Shown here piece by piece: positions 24,399 through 32,712 of a DNA stretch of 33,698 bases. The stretch's first letter is position 1, and every line of letters begins with the position of its first letter. The DNA is from an uncultured Oscillospiraceae bacterium (GTDB taxonomy: Bacteria; Bacillota; Clostridia; Oscillospirales; Oscillospiraceae). Below the pieces are notes generated by a model. The model was given only the letters and a program-made list of their open reading frames with translations, was not told where the DNA came from and did no database searches. Both the position numbers and the translations under genes were made by a program. Location: the NCBI GenBank assembly GCA_910588455.1, contig CAJUPG010000014.1, positions 1 through 33,698 on the forward strand, given 5' to 3'.

Positions 24399-25540
24399 AT
24401 CGAATTCTCTTTTACAGATGCATACAGCACTGTTTCGCTATTAAGTGTTCCATAGTGGCGCAGCCAAAAACGGTATTCCGGCACCAATTCCGCCAGATAG
24501 TCCATAATCGCCAGGGTATCGCCCGGAATATGGTAGACACAAATGGCAAGCAGCGGCTTATCCCGCAAAATTGTTTTTTCCGCGCCGTGCAGGGCTCCCC
24601 ACTCCGCACCCTCAATGTCCATTTTGATAAAACCGATTTTCTCCTGCTCCGCGAGATCATCCAGCGCAACCAGTTGTATTTCCTCAGCAGAGGCGCCAAA
24701 CAATGTTTCATCTACAATATGACTCTCTTTTTTGGGGCTGGCAAAACGGCTGTGCACCTGTCCATAGGATAGAAATGTTTCTGTTGTGGACCGCTCACCC
24801 AGCCCCGCGTGAATCACTTCCACATTGGACAGACCGGCAAGATTCTCTTTGCAGCGCTCAAAATTGACGGAATCCGGCTCAAACGCAAATATTTTTGTAT
24901 ATTCTCCCCCGCACCATCTGGCAAAATGACTGCTGTCCTGTCCATCGAAGCAGCCGCCATCCACAAACGCCGTCCCTTTGGGAAACAGCTCCGGGAATTC
25001 AAAATATTGCTCTGCCGCCGACCTTCCATGCTCTGCAAAGTAGTCTGAAAAATAGGGCAGAATATGATCCTCCGGGAAATTGTTTTCCCGCAAAAATTGA
25101 ACAATTTCCCCGCGAAACGCCGCCGAAGTAATAATGACATAGTATTCCTCCCGCCGCGCAAGAAGATCGTCCGGCGAAAATACAGGCAGGTTCAGCAAGC
25201 CATTTGTAAACTCTTTATAATTGCGGTCGCAGAACCCGGCAATTTTCACTTTTTCGTTCAGCAGACATCTTGCAATCAGACCCCCGCGTATTCCAGCTCC
25301 GTAAAGCACAAGCTTACCGCCCTGCTCCAGAATCTCAGCAACCCCATCTCTCCATCTCAGCTGTACTGCCATTTCTTCCGGTGTAAGCAGTCCTGCAGAT
25401 TGAATCAAGTGGAACAGTCGGTCTGCTGTGGGGTGAATATCAAACAAAACCCTGTTTTCCCAAACATCTCGGGACAAATCATCTTGCAGCCGGGAATATA
25501 GTTTGGAAATATGTTTTGTTACACCATAAAAATCCATCAT
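24395..25540 (-). CDS. FkbM-family methyltransferase with N-terminal Rossmann-like domain
   Basis: The product (381 residues) is a two-domain protein. The N-terminal half contains GKLVLYGAGIRGGLIARCLL and IAGFCDRN, a nucleotide- or sugar-binding Rossmann-like fold seen in glycan-cluster proteins. The C-terminal half is FkbM-type: FVDGGCFDGQDSSHFARW (SAM-binding), IFAFEPDSVNFERCKENL and IGFIKMDIEGAEWGALHGAE. FkbM enzymes O-methylate sugars. I chose ATG at 25540, which has GGAGGA seven bases upstream. The in-frame ATG at 25567 has only a distant site. It lies between the radical SAM and glycosyltransferase genes in one transcript. Confidence 0.85.
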   Translation of the reverse strand: MMDFYGVTKHISKLYSRLQDDLSRDVWENRVLFDIHPTADRLFHLIQSAGLLTPEEMAVQLRWRDGVAEILEQGGKLVLYGAGIRGGLIARCLLNEKVKIAGFCDRNYKEFTNGLLNLPVFSPDDLLARREEYYVIITSAAFRGEIVQFLRENNFPEDHILPYFSDYFAEHGRSAAEQYFEFPELFPKGTAFVDGGCFDGQDSSHFARWCGGEYTKIFAFEPDSVNFERCKENLAGLSNVEVIHAGLGERSTTETFLSYGQVHSRFASPKKESHIVDETLFGASAEEIQLVALDDLAEQEKIGFIKMDIEGAEWGALHGAEKTILRDKPLLAICVYHIPGDTLAIMDYLAELVPEYRFWLRHYGTLNSETVLYASVKENSI

Positions 25541-25571
25541 AGGCAAATCCTCCGATTTGTTCTTCATCAGG

Positions 25572-26387
25572 TTAAATTTGCTCTCCCGCAGGAAAACGCG
25601 GAGATTTTTCTACATCAAAGCCATTGCAATATTGACAGGCCTGAATAGGCTTTTTTCCGAATGATGCCGCTATTTCCTTCATCTTATCCAGTGATTGGGA
25701 CTCGTCAAATAAATCTATATATTCATCCGGCCCCAGTGTAAAGTAATGAAAATAATCTCCGCAGCTTGCAACCGCGCACAGATACAGTTTTCCTTCAAGG
25801 CAATCCATACATTTCCAGTTTGCGTAATGACAGTGATGAATCATATTTTGGGCCTGTTCCTCTGTATAGTTGCGGAATTCATCAATCGCCCCCAAATCAA
25901 CCCAGCCATTACAGTGCTGCTTTTCGCCATGGTAGCAGTTGATTCGATATTTAATATGATTCTCATCCAGTATTTTCGATAATTCATCGACCTGATGGGA
26001 TACCTCACCATAATCGTCTATAACAAATTCACATTTGTTCCCAAGCGGATGCTTTTGAATCATCTCTAACAGTCTCTGGTCCGGTAGCAGTGTCCCGTTC
26101 GTTGTAATGCGTACATAATCAAATTGTGTGGCATGGTTTTCCAGGGTATACTCTACCTGTTCTGTCAGTTGCGTATGTAAAAGCGGCTCCCCGCCCGTAA
26201 TGGATACTGTACCGATATAGTCATAAATTTGAAACAGTTTAACCAACTCACGCCGATAAGAATCCAAAGAAATAAAATACCGGACGCCCTTTTCTTTATA
26301 TAAATCAACGTGCGCAGAACATCGTCTGCAATTCAATGTACAAGGCGTACATATATGGATACCGACTGATCTTTCTTTTAAAATCAT
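25572..26387 (-). CDS. Radical SAM protein of the glycan cluster
   Basis: The 271-residue product has the radical SAM cluster motif CTLNCRRC (C16, C20, C23) and GGEP at 65-68. C-terminal cysteines (CHYANWKCMDCLEG..LCAVASC, CQYC) suggest an additional iron-sulfur cluster of SPASM or Twitch type. The start at 26387 overlaps the glycosyltransferase stop as ATGA and follows GGAGGAGAG. No peptide precursor gene is visible, and its neighbours are all glycan genes, so it may act on a sugar, a lipid or the flagellin itself. Substrate unknown. Confidence 0.85.
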   Translation of the reverse strand: MILKERSVGIHICTPCTLNCRRCSAHVDLYKEKGVRYFISLDSYRRELVKLFQIYDYIGTVSITGGEPLLHTQLTEQVEYTLENHATQFDYVRITTNGTLLPDQRLLEMIQKHPLGNKCEFVIDDYGEVSHQVDELSKILDENHIKYRINCYHGEKQHCNGWVDLGAIDEFRNYTEEQAQNMIHHCHYANWKCMDCLEGKLYLCAVASCGDYFHYFTLGPDEYIDLFDESQSLDKMKEIAASFGKKPIQACQYCNGFDVEKSPRFPAGEQI

Positions 26388-27307
26388 GCAAACTCTCCTC
26401 CATGCAGCTGGAGCAGCTCTTGATCTCTCTTGGTATAAAACCGTTTCGCCGCTCTAAAATCATCCTGATACTGCAAAAGCAGCTGCTTCAATCTTTCCCG
26501 GCTGGCTGTATTCGTTGTTTTATCGTACATCGACAGCGCATACGAAAGCTCTGTGTAAAGCCAATAATCCGCCCGGCCAGGAAATCTTTCCGACAGCCAG
26601 CAGGTACGCTCCCGAAAAGCGTCCAGATATTCTGCGATCTGTCCCGCCGGGATCGCCTCACCCTGTGTCGTTCCCGTGGAATTATTGTCCTCATGCCGCA
26701 CAAATGTATACAGCGGTTTCCCTGACACAACCACAGACTCTGCAAGGGCAAACTGCCGGTAAACAGTGCGGATATCGTCATATTTTCCCACGTCGAAATA
26801 GCGCAGCGATTCAAAAATCCGCGAAGAGATTAGTTTCGTCGGATTGGCAGAGTTAAACTTCTCCCGCCTGAGCATCTCCGCCACGGCCTCCTCCCCAGTG
26901 TAGGAAAAAATGCCGTCAAACACATATTTGGGCTGTTGAACGCCGTTGACCTCCCGCCAGGAGCCGCACACCGCAATGTCCGCGTGGTGCTCCTCCGCAA
27001 GACCGTGCAGATATTCCAAATATGTGGGTTCCACAAAATCGTCGTCGTCGATAAACGCGATGTACTCTCCCCGGGCGGTGTCCAGCCCCGTGTTGCGGCC
27101 CGCGCCGATGTTGCCCTGCGCCCGGTGGATCACCTGGATGCGCGGGTCCTTTTTCGCGTACTCCTCCGCAATCTGTCCGCTCCGGTCAGTGGAGCCGTTG
27201 TCCACGATGATGAATTCAAAATCCCGGTATGTCTGGGCTAACAGGCTTTCTATGGCCCGGCCCACCAGCGCCTCCCGGTTGTAGGTGAGCATAATGACAG
27301 AAATCAT
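26384..27307 (-). CDS. Family 2 glycosyltransferase
   Basis: The 307-residue product is a compact GT-A enzyme. Motifs in order are MISVIMLTYNREALVGRAIE, FIIVDNGSTDRSGQIAEEYA, GRNTGLDTARGEYIAFIDDDDFVEP (metal-binding aspartates) and CGSWREV. A short helical C-terminus follows. I chose ATG at 27307. It overlaps the cytidylyltransferase stop as ATGA and has GGGAGGG six bases upstream. A reading from 27394 would begin inside the upstream gene. It shares N-terminal similarity with the 499-residue glycosyltransferase of the same cluster, so the two may be paralogues. Confidence 0.92.
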   Translation of the reverse strand: MISVIMLTYNREALVGRAIESLLAQTYRDFEFIIVDNGSTDRSGQIAEEYAKKDPRIQVIHRAQGNIGAGRNTGLDTARGEYIAFIDDDDFVEPTYLEYLHGLAEEHHADIAVCGSWREVNGVQQPKYVFDGIFSYTGEEAVAEMLRREKFNSANPTKLISSRIFESLRYFDVGKYDDIRTVYRQFALAESVVVSGKPLYTFVRHEDNNSTGTTQGEAIPAGQIAEYLDAFRERTCWLSERFPGRADYWLYTELSYALSMYDKTTNTASRERLKQLLLQYQDDFRAAKRFYTKRDQELLQLHGGEFA

Positions 27308-28089
27308 AGGCTTCCCTCCCAAGCCTTCCAAGGCGCGTGTCCGCTGTTCCACAGATTTTCCAACCGCCCCCGGTCCCGCTGGGTGTCCATGCACTGCCAG
27401 AAGCCGGGATGCTTGTAAATGCCCAGACTGCCCTCCTGTGCCAGTGTTTCCAGCGGCTTTCGCTCCAGAATACAGCTTTCTTCCACGCTGAGATAGTCAA
27501 AAACCTCCGGATTCATCACCATAAAGCCCCCGTTGATCCAGCCGCCGTCCTCCTTGGCCTTCTCCCGGAAGCCGGTCACCGTCTGGCCCTCCAAATCCAG
27601 AACACCGAACCGCCCGCCGGGTTGGACGCCGGTTAGCGTTACAATTTTGCCGGAGGATTTGTGCTGATTCAAAAGGGCATTTAAATCAACGTCGCTCACT
27701 CCGTCGCCGTAAGTCAGCATAAACGGCTCGTTTCCGATATATTTCCGGACCCGCTTTACCCGGCCGCCGGTCTGGGTATTTAACCCTGTGTCCACCACTG
27801 TCACCCGCCAGGGCTCGGCCACGTTCTGGTGGACCGTCATGCGGTTTTCCGCGGAAAAATCGAAGGTCACATCGGAGCGGTGCAGGTAATAATCCGCAAA
27901 ATATTCCTTGATAATGTGGCCCTTGTACCCGCAGCAGATTACAAAATCATGAAAACCAAAGCTGGAGTAGTATTTCATGATATGCCACAAAATGGGCTGT
28001 TCCCCGATGGTAATCATGGGTTTCGGCTTCAAATAGCTCTCCTCGCTGATGCGGGTCCCCAGGCCGCCGGCTAAAATTACAACCTTCAT
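27304..28089 (-). CDS. rfbF: Glucose-1-phosphate cytidylyltransferase
   Basis: RfbF joins CTP and glucose 1-phosphate to give CDP-glucose, the entry to CDP-linked deoxysugars. The 261-residue product begins MKVVILAGGLGTRISEES with the LKPKPM motif (nucleotide-binding loop and lysines). It then shows ILWHIMKYYSSFGFHDFVICCGYKG, LTYGDGVSDVD, and the family-typical GFWQCMDTQRDRGRLENLW end. The start overlaps the upstream glycosyltransferase stop as ATGA. No CDP-glucose 4,6-dehydratase (RfbG) is found in the window, so the product is either used directly or processed by an enzyme encoded elsewhere. Confidence 0.94.
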   Translation of the reverse strand: MKVVILAGGLGTRISEESYLKPKPMITIGEQPILWHIMKYYSSFGFHDFVICCGYKGHIIKEYFADYYLHRSDVTFDFSAENRMTVHQNVAEPWRVTVVDTGLNTQTGGRVKRVRKYIGNEPFMLTYGDGVSDVDLNALLNQHKSSGKIVTLTGVQPGGRFGVLDLEGQTVTGFREKAKEDGGWINGGFMVMNPEVFDYLSVEESCILERKPLETLAQEGSLGIYKHPGFWQCMDTQRDRGRLENLWNSGHAPWKAWEGSL

Positions 28090-30290
28090 TGCAGCAGTCC
28101 TCCCGCCACCGGCACCTCCGCCCCCTCAATCAGATGGGCAACTTTTTGATAGGCCGGGCTCTGCTTCAGGGCGGCCACCGCCGGGTCGGTGGGGTCGCAG
28201 GCCGAGAGCAGGGTCCGGACTTTTTCCGCCAGCTCCAGCAGCTCCTGGGAGGGCTGCTGAAGCTCCGGAGTATGGTCCGTCAGAAATTCCACCACCGGCT
28301 TCATGCTCTCGCAGGAGGTCAGACCGGCCCGCAAGGCCCGGACATACCCAGCGGGGTCGCCGCCGTCCAGCGCCTCAAACGCCTGGGTGCAGTACCACCC
28401 GAACCGGTGCAGGGGCGGAAGCAGGAATATCGTTTCCTCCGTCAGCATCCCAGGGGCGTAATAGGCGGACAGGAATTTTCCCTCCATTTCCGTAAAGCCC
28501 CGGACCAGAGCCATTGTTTCCGCGATCTGCTCCGCGTCCTCACACATCTCCCCCAGCCCGCTGGTGGAGTTCAGAATGGATTTGGTCTGGAGCAGGCGCT
28601 TTGCTTCCTCCTGCATGGCGCTCAGGAACAGCCCCCGCACCCAGCACAGCCCGTCCGGTGTATCCATCCGTTTGAGCCCCTCCAGCGCAAGCGCGGAAAC
28701 GTTCCCGGTCGTGCCCATTCGGTTCGCCAGCTTGTCCAGTTCCTCCAGCGGCAGTTTTTTGCCGGGAAGCGGGAACAAAACGCCGCATTCCAGCGCGTGG
28801 CACAGGGCATGAATAGACAATTTATTCCAGTTTTCAACGGTCAGAAGCTTTTCCGTCAGCACCGCCGGGTCCTCTGTATCAATCACAGCGGCGGCAAGCC
28901 CTGTTTCGCACTTGCCCTCCAGAGACAGGAACAGCGTGTACGCATGAACCCGGCCCTCCTCGTCCTCCTTCTCCCGCCAGCGCTTCTGGAAGCAATCTCC
29001 CGCTACTGTGGCAACCGCATTTTTGCGGGCTGTGACAAGGGCCTCCTCCGCTCCCGGCGCGGTAATTCCGTCCCAGAACCGCGCCATATGGCCGGAGAGA
29101 TCTTGCCTGCCGAAGCTGTGCAGGTTCATCAAAAGCCCCACATAGTTTCGGGTCAGGTCTCCGTTCAGCTGATCTGCTTTCAGAAGCTGTAAGGTGTCAA
29201 TCGCTTCTTCATAACAGAATTCCTCATAGTAGGCACTGGCCAACAGGAACGTCACATAGCGCTCCTTCATGGCGGAGGCCATCGTCAGTGTGCCGAACAG
29301 AGTCGCCTTCTGCATCTCCTCGTCCCCGCTGTTGTACTTGGCAAGGGAGCGCAGATACTGCTTGGCGTATGGAATCACCTTGTCATATTGTTTTGTATCG
29401 CTGTACAACTGGACCATAGTACACGCCGCGTCAATCGTCGTGTAGGGGGAATTGGGGAACAGCTCCGTCATGCGGGCAACCAGCGCTTCATGCTTGGCCG
29501 TCTCGCCCTCTTTTTCTTTTGCGAACGCTACTTCGTAGCGGTAGAGTCCGGGCCCGAAAACATCCCATCCGGTCTGTTTTTCTTCCACGCCCTCGATTCC
29601 CTGTCGGAGATAGCGCTCACGTTCCTCCAGAGTGCGGGCGCTTTCCACGCACTCCAGCAGCAAACGCAGGTTTCCCGGCTTCTCCTCCAGCATTTTCTCC
29701 AGCAGGGGCATATTTCGATCCCCTTTTGCCTTGCCTCCGGGGCCCCCATCCACCACGTAGCCGTCGTGATGCAGAATTGTTCTGGAGCGGAAAACAACCT
29801 CGCCGTCCTTCATGGGAAGGGCCTCGTGAATCCTCCCCTGGTAGCGGCAGCCTGTATCCATTCGCTTCAGCCGGACGCCCACCAGATCCCCGTAATCCAG
29901 ATGTGCCTTATCGGTATAATTCCGCACAACAACAGCGCCCGTTTCAAACTGGCGCCGCCTTTTGTTGGCCAAAAAGTTGACCAAATCGGAAATATCCTCG
30001 TCAAACCACTCGTCGCAGTCAATAGAGAGAAACCACTCGCCGGAGCAGCGGTCCATCACCGCGTTGCGGGCGGCGGCAAAATCGTCAATCCAGGGGAAAT
30101 CAAACAGGATATCTGCGTACTCCCCAGCTATTTCACGGCTCCCGTCGTCGGAACCGGTATCCGCCATCACCAGTTCGCAGGGAATCGCGTCCCGCAGGGG
30201 CTGAAGGGCCTTCATACAGCGCTCCAGACAGCGGATTTCGTTTTTGAAAATCATACCGATGGATAAAACCGGTTTTTTGTTCGGTTCCAT
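28086..30290 (-). CDS. Large family 2 glycosyltransferase, candidate flagellin glycosyltransferase
   Basis: The 734-residue product has an N-terminal GT2 domain (about 1-230): LSIGMIFKNEIRCLERCMKAL, VMADTGSDDGSREIAGEYAD, ARNAVMDRCSGEWFLSIDCDEWF (metal site) and later GRIHEAL and HHDGY. About 500 residues of helical, TPR-like sequence follow. The same architecture occurs in protein-modifying glycosyltransferases. It is the first gene after flagellin, the place held by flagellin glycosyltransferase genes in several Clostridia, including C. difficile. GGAGG lies upstream of ATG at 30290. The attachment role is inference from family and position. Confidence 0.85.
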   Translation of the reverse strand: MEPNKKPVLSIGMIFKNEIRCLERCMKALQPLRDAIPCELVMADTGSDDGSREIAGEYADILFDFPWIDDFAAARNAVMDRCSGEWFLSIDCDEWFDEDISDLVNFLANKRRRQFETGAVVVRNYTDKAHLDYGDLVGVRLKRMDTGCRYQGRIHEALPMKDGEVVFRSRTILHHDGYVVDGGPGGKAKGDRNMPLLEKMLEEKPGNLRLLLECVESARTLEERERYLRQGIEGVEEKQTGWDVFGPGLYRYEVAFAKEKEGETAKHEALVARMTELFPNSPYTTIDAACTMVQLYSDTKQYDKVIPYAKQYLRSLAKYNSGDEEMQKATLFGTLTMASAMKERYVTFLLASAYYEEFCYEEAIDTLQLLKADQLNGDLTRNYVGLLMNLHSFGRQDLSGHMARFWDGITAPGAEEALVTARKNAVATVAGDCFQKRWREKEDEEGRVHAYTLFLSLEGKCETGLAAAVIDTEDPAVLTEKLLTVENWNKLSIHALCHALECGVLFPLPGKKLPLEELDKLANRMGTTGNVSALALEGLKRMDTPDGLCWVRGLFLSAMQEEAKRLLQTKSILNSTSGLGEMCEDAEQIAETMALVRGFTEMEGKFLSAYYAPGMLTEETIFLLPPLHRFGWYCTQAFEALDGGDPAGYVRALRAGLTSCESMKPVVEFLTDHTPELQQPSQELLELAEKVRTLLSACDPTDPAVAALKQSPAYQKVAHLIEGAEVPVAGGLLQ

Positions 30291-30310
30291 GTGGGGGCCT
30301 CCTTTTTATC

Positions 30311-30338
30311 AAAAAAGGGGCGGGCTTGCGCCCGCCCC
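30311..30338 (-). terminator. Intrinsic terminator between flagellin and glycan cluster
   Basis: A perfect 9-bp GC stem (30317-30325 with 30330-30338) and four-base loop is followed on the minus strand by six T residues. It lies 34 bases after the flagellin stop and about 20 bases before the next start codon. It should keep flagellin mRNA abundant while letting limited read-through reach the glycan genes. Confidence 0.9.
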
Positions 30339-30371
30339 CTGTGGCATTGGAAATTTTGAACCTGCTCAGGA

Positions 30372-32582
30372 TTAGCCCAGCAGCTGGAGCACGCCCTGAG
30401 GCACCTGGTTCGCCTGGGCCAGCATGGCCTGGGCGGACTGCACCAGGATGTTGTTCTTCACGTAGCTCATCATCTCGTTGGCCACGTCGGTGTCGCGGAT
30501 GGTGGACTCGGCGTCCTGGATGTTCTCCGCCATCACGGACAGGTTGTTGGCGGTGTGGTCCAGACGGTTCTGGACGGCGCCCAGGTCACCACGGACAGAG
30601 GACACGGTGTTGATGGCGTTGCGGATGGAGTAAATCGCCTTCTGCGCGCCCTCCTGGCTGCTGATGTCGATGTCGTCGATGGTCTCGGTGATCTCGACTT
30701 CCTTGCCGTCGATGGTGGCCTTGCCGGTGCCCATGGCCTTGGTGTGCATATCGCCGATGTTCACGCCCAGCTGGTTGAACTTGTCAGCAGTGTCGCCGAT
30801 CTGGAGGGTCAGGGTCTCGCCGCCCTTGGTCTCCTCGGGCTCCTCGGGCTCCTCGGGTTCGGGCTTGGGAGTGCCGATCTCGACCTTGCCGTCGCCCTTG
30901 GCCCAGTCGGCGGCGGTGGTGTCGTCCATGACCTTCTTCTCGATGGTGATATAGGTGTCGGTGACAGCCTTCACGTTACCGGCGTCATAGCCAAGAGCCT
31001 GGAGGGTCTGGTTCAGCTTATCCTTATCAGTCAGGGAGCTGAGGAACAGCTTACCGTTGTTGATGTCCTCCTTGGCCTTGGGATCAGAATCGTCGATGAT
31101 CTCGATGGTCTTGCCGCCGATGCTGATCACATCGCCCACCTGCATACTGCTGGGGCTCCACTTGTAGGAAGCCGTGGCGTGGGCGCCGGCGGCGTCCGCG
31201 TTGTCGCCGTCCACACCGGACTGCTCTGTAACGGTGATGCCGTTCTTGCTGTCAGACTCGACCTTCACCTGGCCCTTGTTGCCCTGCGTACCGGGCAGGG
31301 TTTCCTTGGCGGTAATGGTAAAGGTGTAGGTGCTGCCGGACTTCTTGCCCACGTCGAACTCGAAGTCCTTCAGCGCACCGGTGGCGTTAGTCAGGCCGCC
31401 GGTACCCTCGCCCAGGGCGGCCTCGATCCGGTCAATCAGCTCCTGCTGGCCAGCGCTCTCGTTCAGGTTGAGGCCAGCCAGAGAAATCTTGGCGCCAGTA
31501 GCAGTGACATCAACGCCCGAAACGCCGCCAGCCGCAACCGTGACGCTCCCGTTGGTGAATTCAATGTTGATACCGGAAATGCTGAGCTTCGTACCGCCGG
31601 TCAGCTTGCTCAGGTCAACGTTGACGGTGTAAACAGCGTTCTCAGAATCGCCGGCGCCCGCTTCGCCCACGTCGCTGCCGGAGGTCATGACGCTGGCGCT
31701 CAAGGCAACGCTCATGGCACCCGCTGCACCTGTTGCACCCGTGACGGTATCATCGGCGGCAAAGGTAACATTCCCCAATGCGGCGGTGATGGCATTCAGA
31801 GTAGTGTTGTCGATTTTACCAGCGTTCTTCGCGGTAAGGACGAGCTTGGTGGAAGCCTCGGTCTTGCCGTCTTCCGCATCGCTGCCGTCGGACAGGGTGA
31901 TGTCGAACATATCGGACAGGCTGACACTTGCTCCGTTGACAGAGACGGTCACATTCTTCAGCTTATCAAGATCGATTTCAGTGCCTTTCTTCAGGCGGAT
32001 GGAGATCTTGGCGCTGGTGGCGTCGGTAGCCTTGGAGCCGTCGATGGACTCGTTGGGCTGCGCGGCAGAGGCGACAGTGCTGGTCAGCTTGTTCATGGTC
32101 AGGCCGGACATATCATAGTCGTTGGTGTCAACGGGAGTGTCGGTGGTGGCCTCAGCAGCCCAGGTGCCGTCCAGCAGCTTGATGCCGTTGAAGTTGGCGG
32201 AATCAGCGATACGGTTGATTTCGGACTTCAGCGCGGTAACCTCTTTGTTCAGGTTGGCGCGGTCCACCTCGTTGTCATAGGTGCCGTTGGCGGACTGAGT
32301 GGCCAGGTAATCCATGCGGTTGAGCATATCCTGGATTTCCTGCATGGCGCCCTCAGCGGTCTTCACCAGAGAGATGCCGTCCTTAACGTTCTTCTGGGCG
32401 GCGTCCAGACCGGTGATCTGGGCACGCATTTTTTCCGAAATAGCCAGACCGGCAGCGTCGTCACCGGCGCGGTTGATCTTGTAGCCGGAGGACAGCTTCT
32501 CCAGGTTGCCGGACAGAGACTTGTTATTGTTGTTGTAGTTGCGGTAGGCGTTCATAGCCATAATATTGTGTTGAATACGCAT
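30372..32582 (-). CDS. fliC/hag: Flagellin
   Basis: Flagellin is the filament subunit exported by the flagellar type III system. The N-terminal D0/D1 region (MRIQHNIMAMNAYRNYNNNN, then LSGNLEKLSSGYKINRAGDDAAGLAISEKMR, QEIQDMLNRM) and the C-terminal D1/D0 region (VRGDLGAVQNRLDHTANNL, ESTIRDTDVANEMMSY, ANQVPQGVLQLLG) are intact. At 736 residues it is far longer than the usual 270-500, because about 430 residues of variable, Ser/Thr/Ala/Gly-rich sequence sit between them. These are likely surface domains and possible O-glycosylation targets. AAAGGAG lies nine bases before the ATG. The leader contains a CsrA-type hairpin. Confidence 0.97.
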   Translation of the reverse strand: MRIQHNIMAMNAYRNYNNNNKSLSGNLEKLSSGYKINRAGDDAAGLAISEKMRAQITGLDAAQKNVKDGISLVKTAEGAMQEIQDMLNRMDYLATQSANGTYDNEVDRANLNKEVTALKSEINRIADSANFNGIKLLDGTWAAEATTDTPVDTNDYDMSGLTMNKLTSTVASAAQPNESIDGSKATDATSAKISIRLKKGTEIDLDKLKNVTVSVNGASVSLSDMFDITLSDGSDAEDGKTEASTKLVLTAKNAGKIDNTTLNAITAALGNVTFAADDTVTGATGAAGAMSVALSASVMTSGSDVGEAGAGDSENAVYTVNVDLSKLTGGTKLSISGINIEFTNGSVTVAAGGVSGVDVTATGAKISLAGLNLNESAGQQELIDRIEAALGEGTGGLTNATGALKDFEFDVGKKSGSTYTFTITAKETLPGTQGNKGQVKVESDSKNGITVTEQSGVDGDNADAAGAHATASYKWSPSSMQVGDVISIGGKTIEIIDDSDPKAKEDINNGKLFLSSLTDKDKLNQTLQALGYDAGNVKAVTDTYITIEKKVMDDTTAADWAKGDGKVEIGTPKPEPEEPEEPEETKGGETLTLQIGDTADKFNQLGVNIGDMHTKAMGTGKATIDGKEVEITETIDDIDISSQEGAQKAIYSIRNAINTVSSVRGDLGAVQNRLDHTANNLSVMAENIQDAESTIRDTDVANEMMSYVKNNILVQSAQAMLAQANQVPQGVLQLLG

Positions 32583-32591
32583 AGCTCTAAG

Positions 32592-32634
32592 CTCCTTTTA
32601 GAAATTATTTTTTGTGTTTCGGTTATCCTTAACC
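32592..32634 (-). promoter_or_regulatory. Predicted CsrA-binding leader of flagellin mRNA
   Basis: On the minus strand the leader contains GGTTA-AGGA-TAACC (32634-32621), a perfect 5-bp stem presenting AGGA in a four-base loop. Downstream is a second GGA inside the Shine-Dalgarno AAAGGAG (32598-32592). A looped A(N)GGA plus an SD-overlapping GGA is the architecture described for CsrA repression of hag in Bacillus subtilis. A csrA-like gene lies immediately upstream here. Confidence 0.75.
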
Positions 32635-32712
32635 TCCACACAACTGCGGGGGAGGGAGACATCTTCCTTCTGCCCATCCGGCCGGACTGGTCAGAATAGG
32701 GATGCTCATGAT

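Noticed and set aside
25572..26387. Ribosomally made peptide (RiPP) cluster around the radical SAM gene
   Set aside because: No small precursor frame, peptidase or peptide exporter lies nearby. All neighbours are glycan genes.
20644..30290. Capsule or O-antigen export locus
   Set aside because: No flippase, polymerase, ABC exporter or initiating phosphoglycosyltransferase is present. Direct linkage to flagellin fits filament modification better.
30555..32699. 714-residue open frame antisense to flagellin
   Set aside because: It lies opposite a certain flagellin gene, has low-complexity Gly/Val/Leu composition and no family motif. It arises from GC-rich codon structure.
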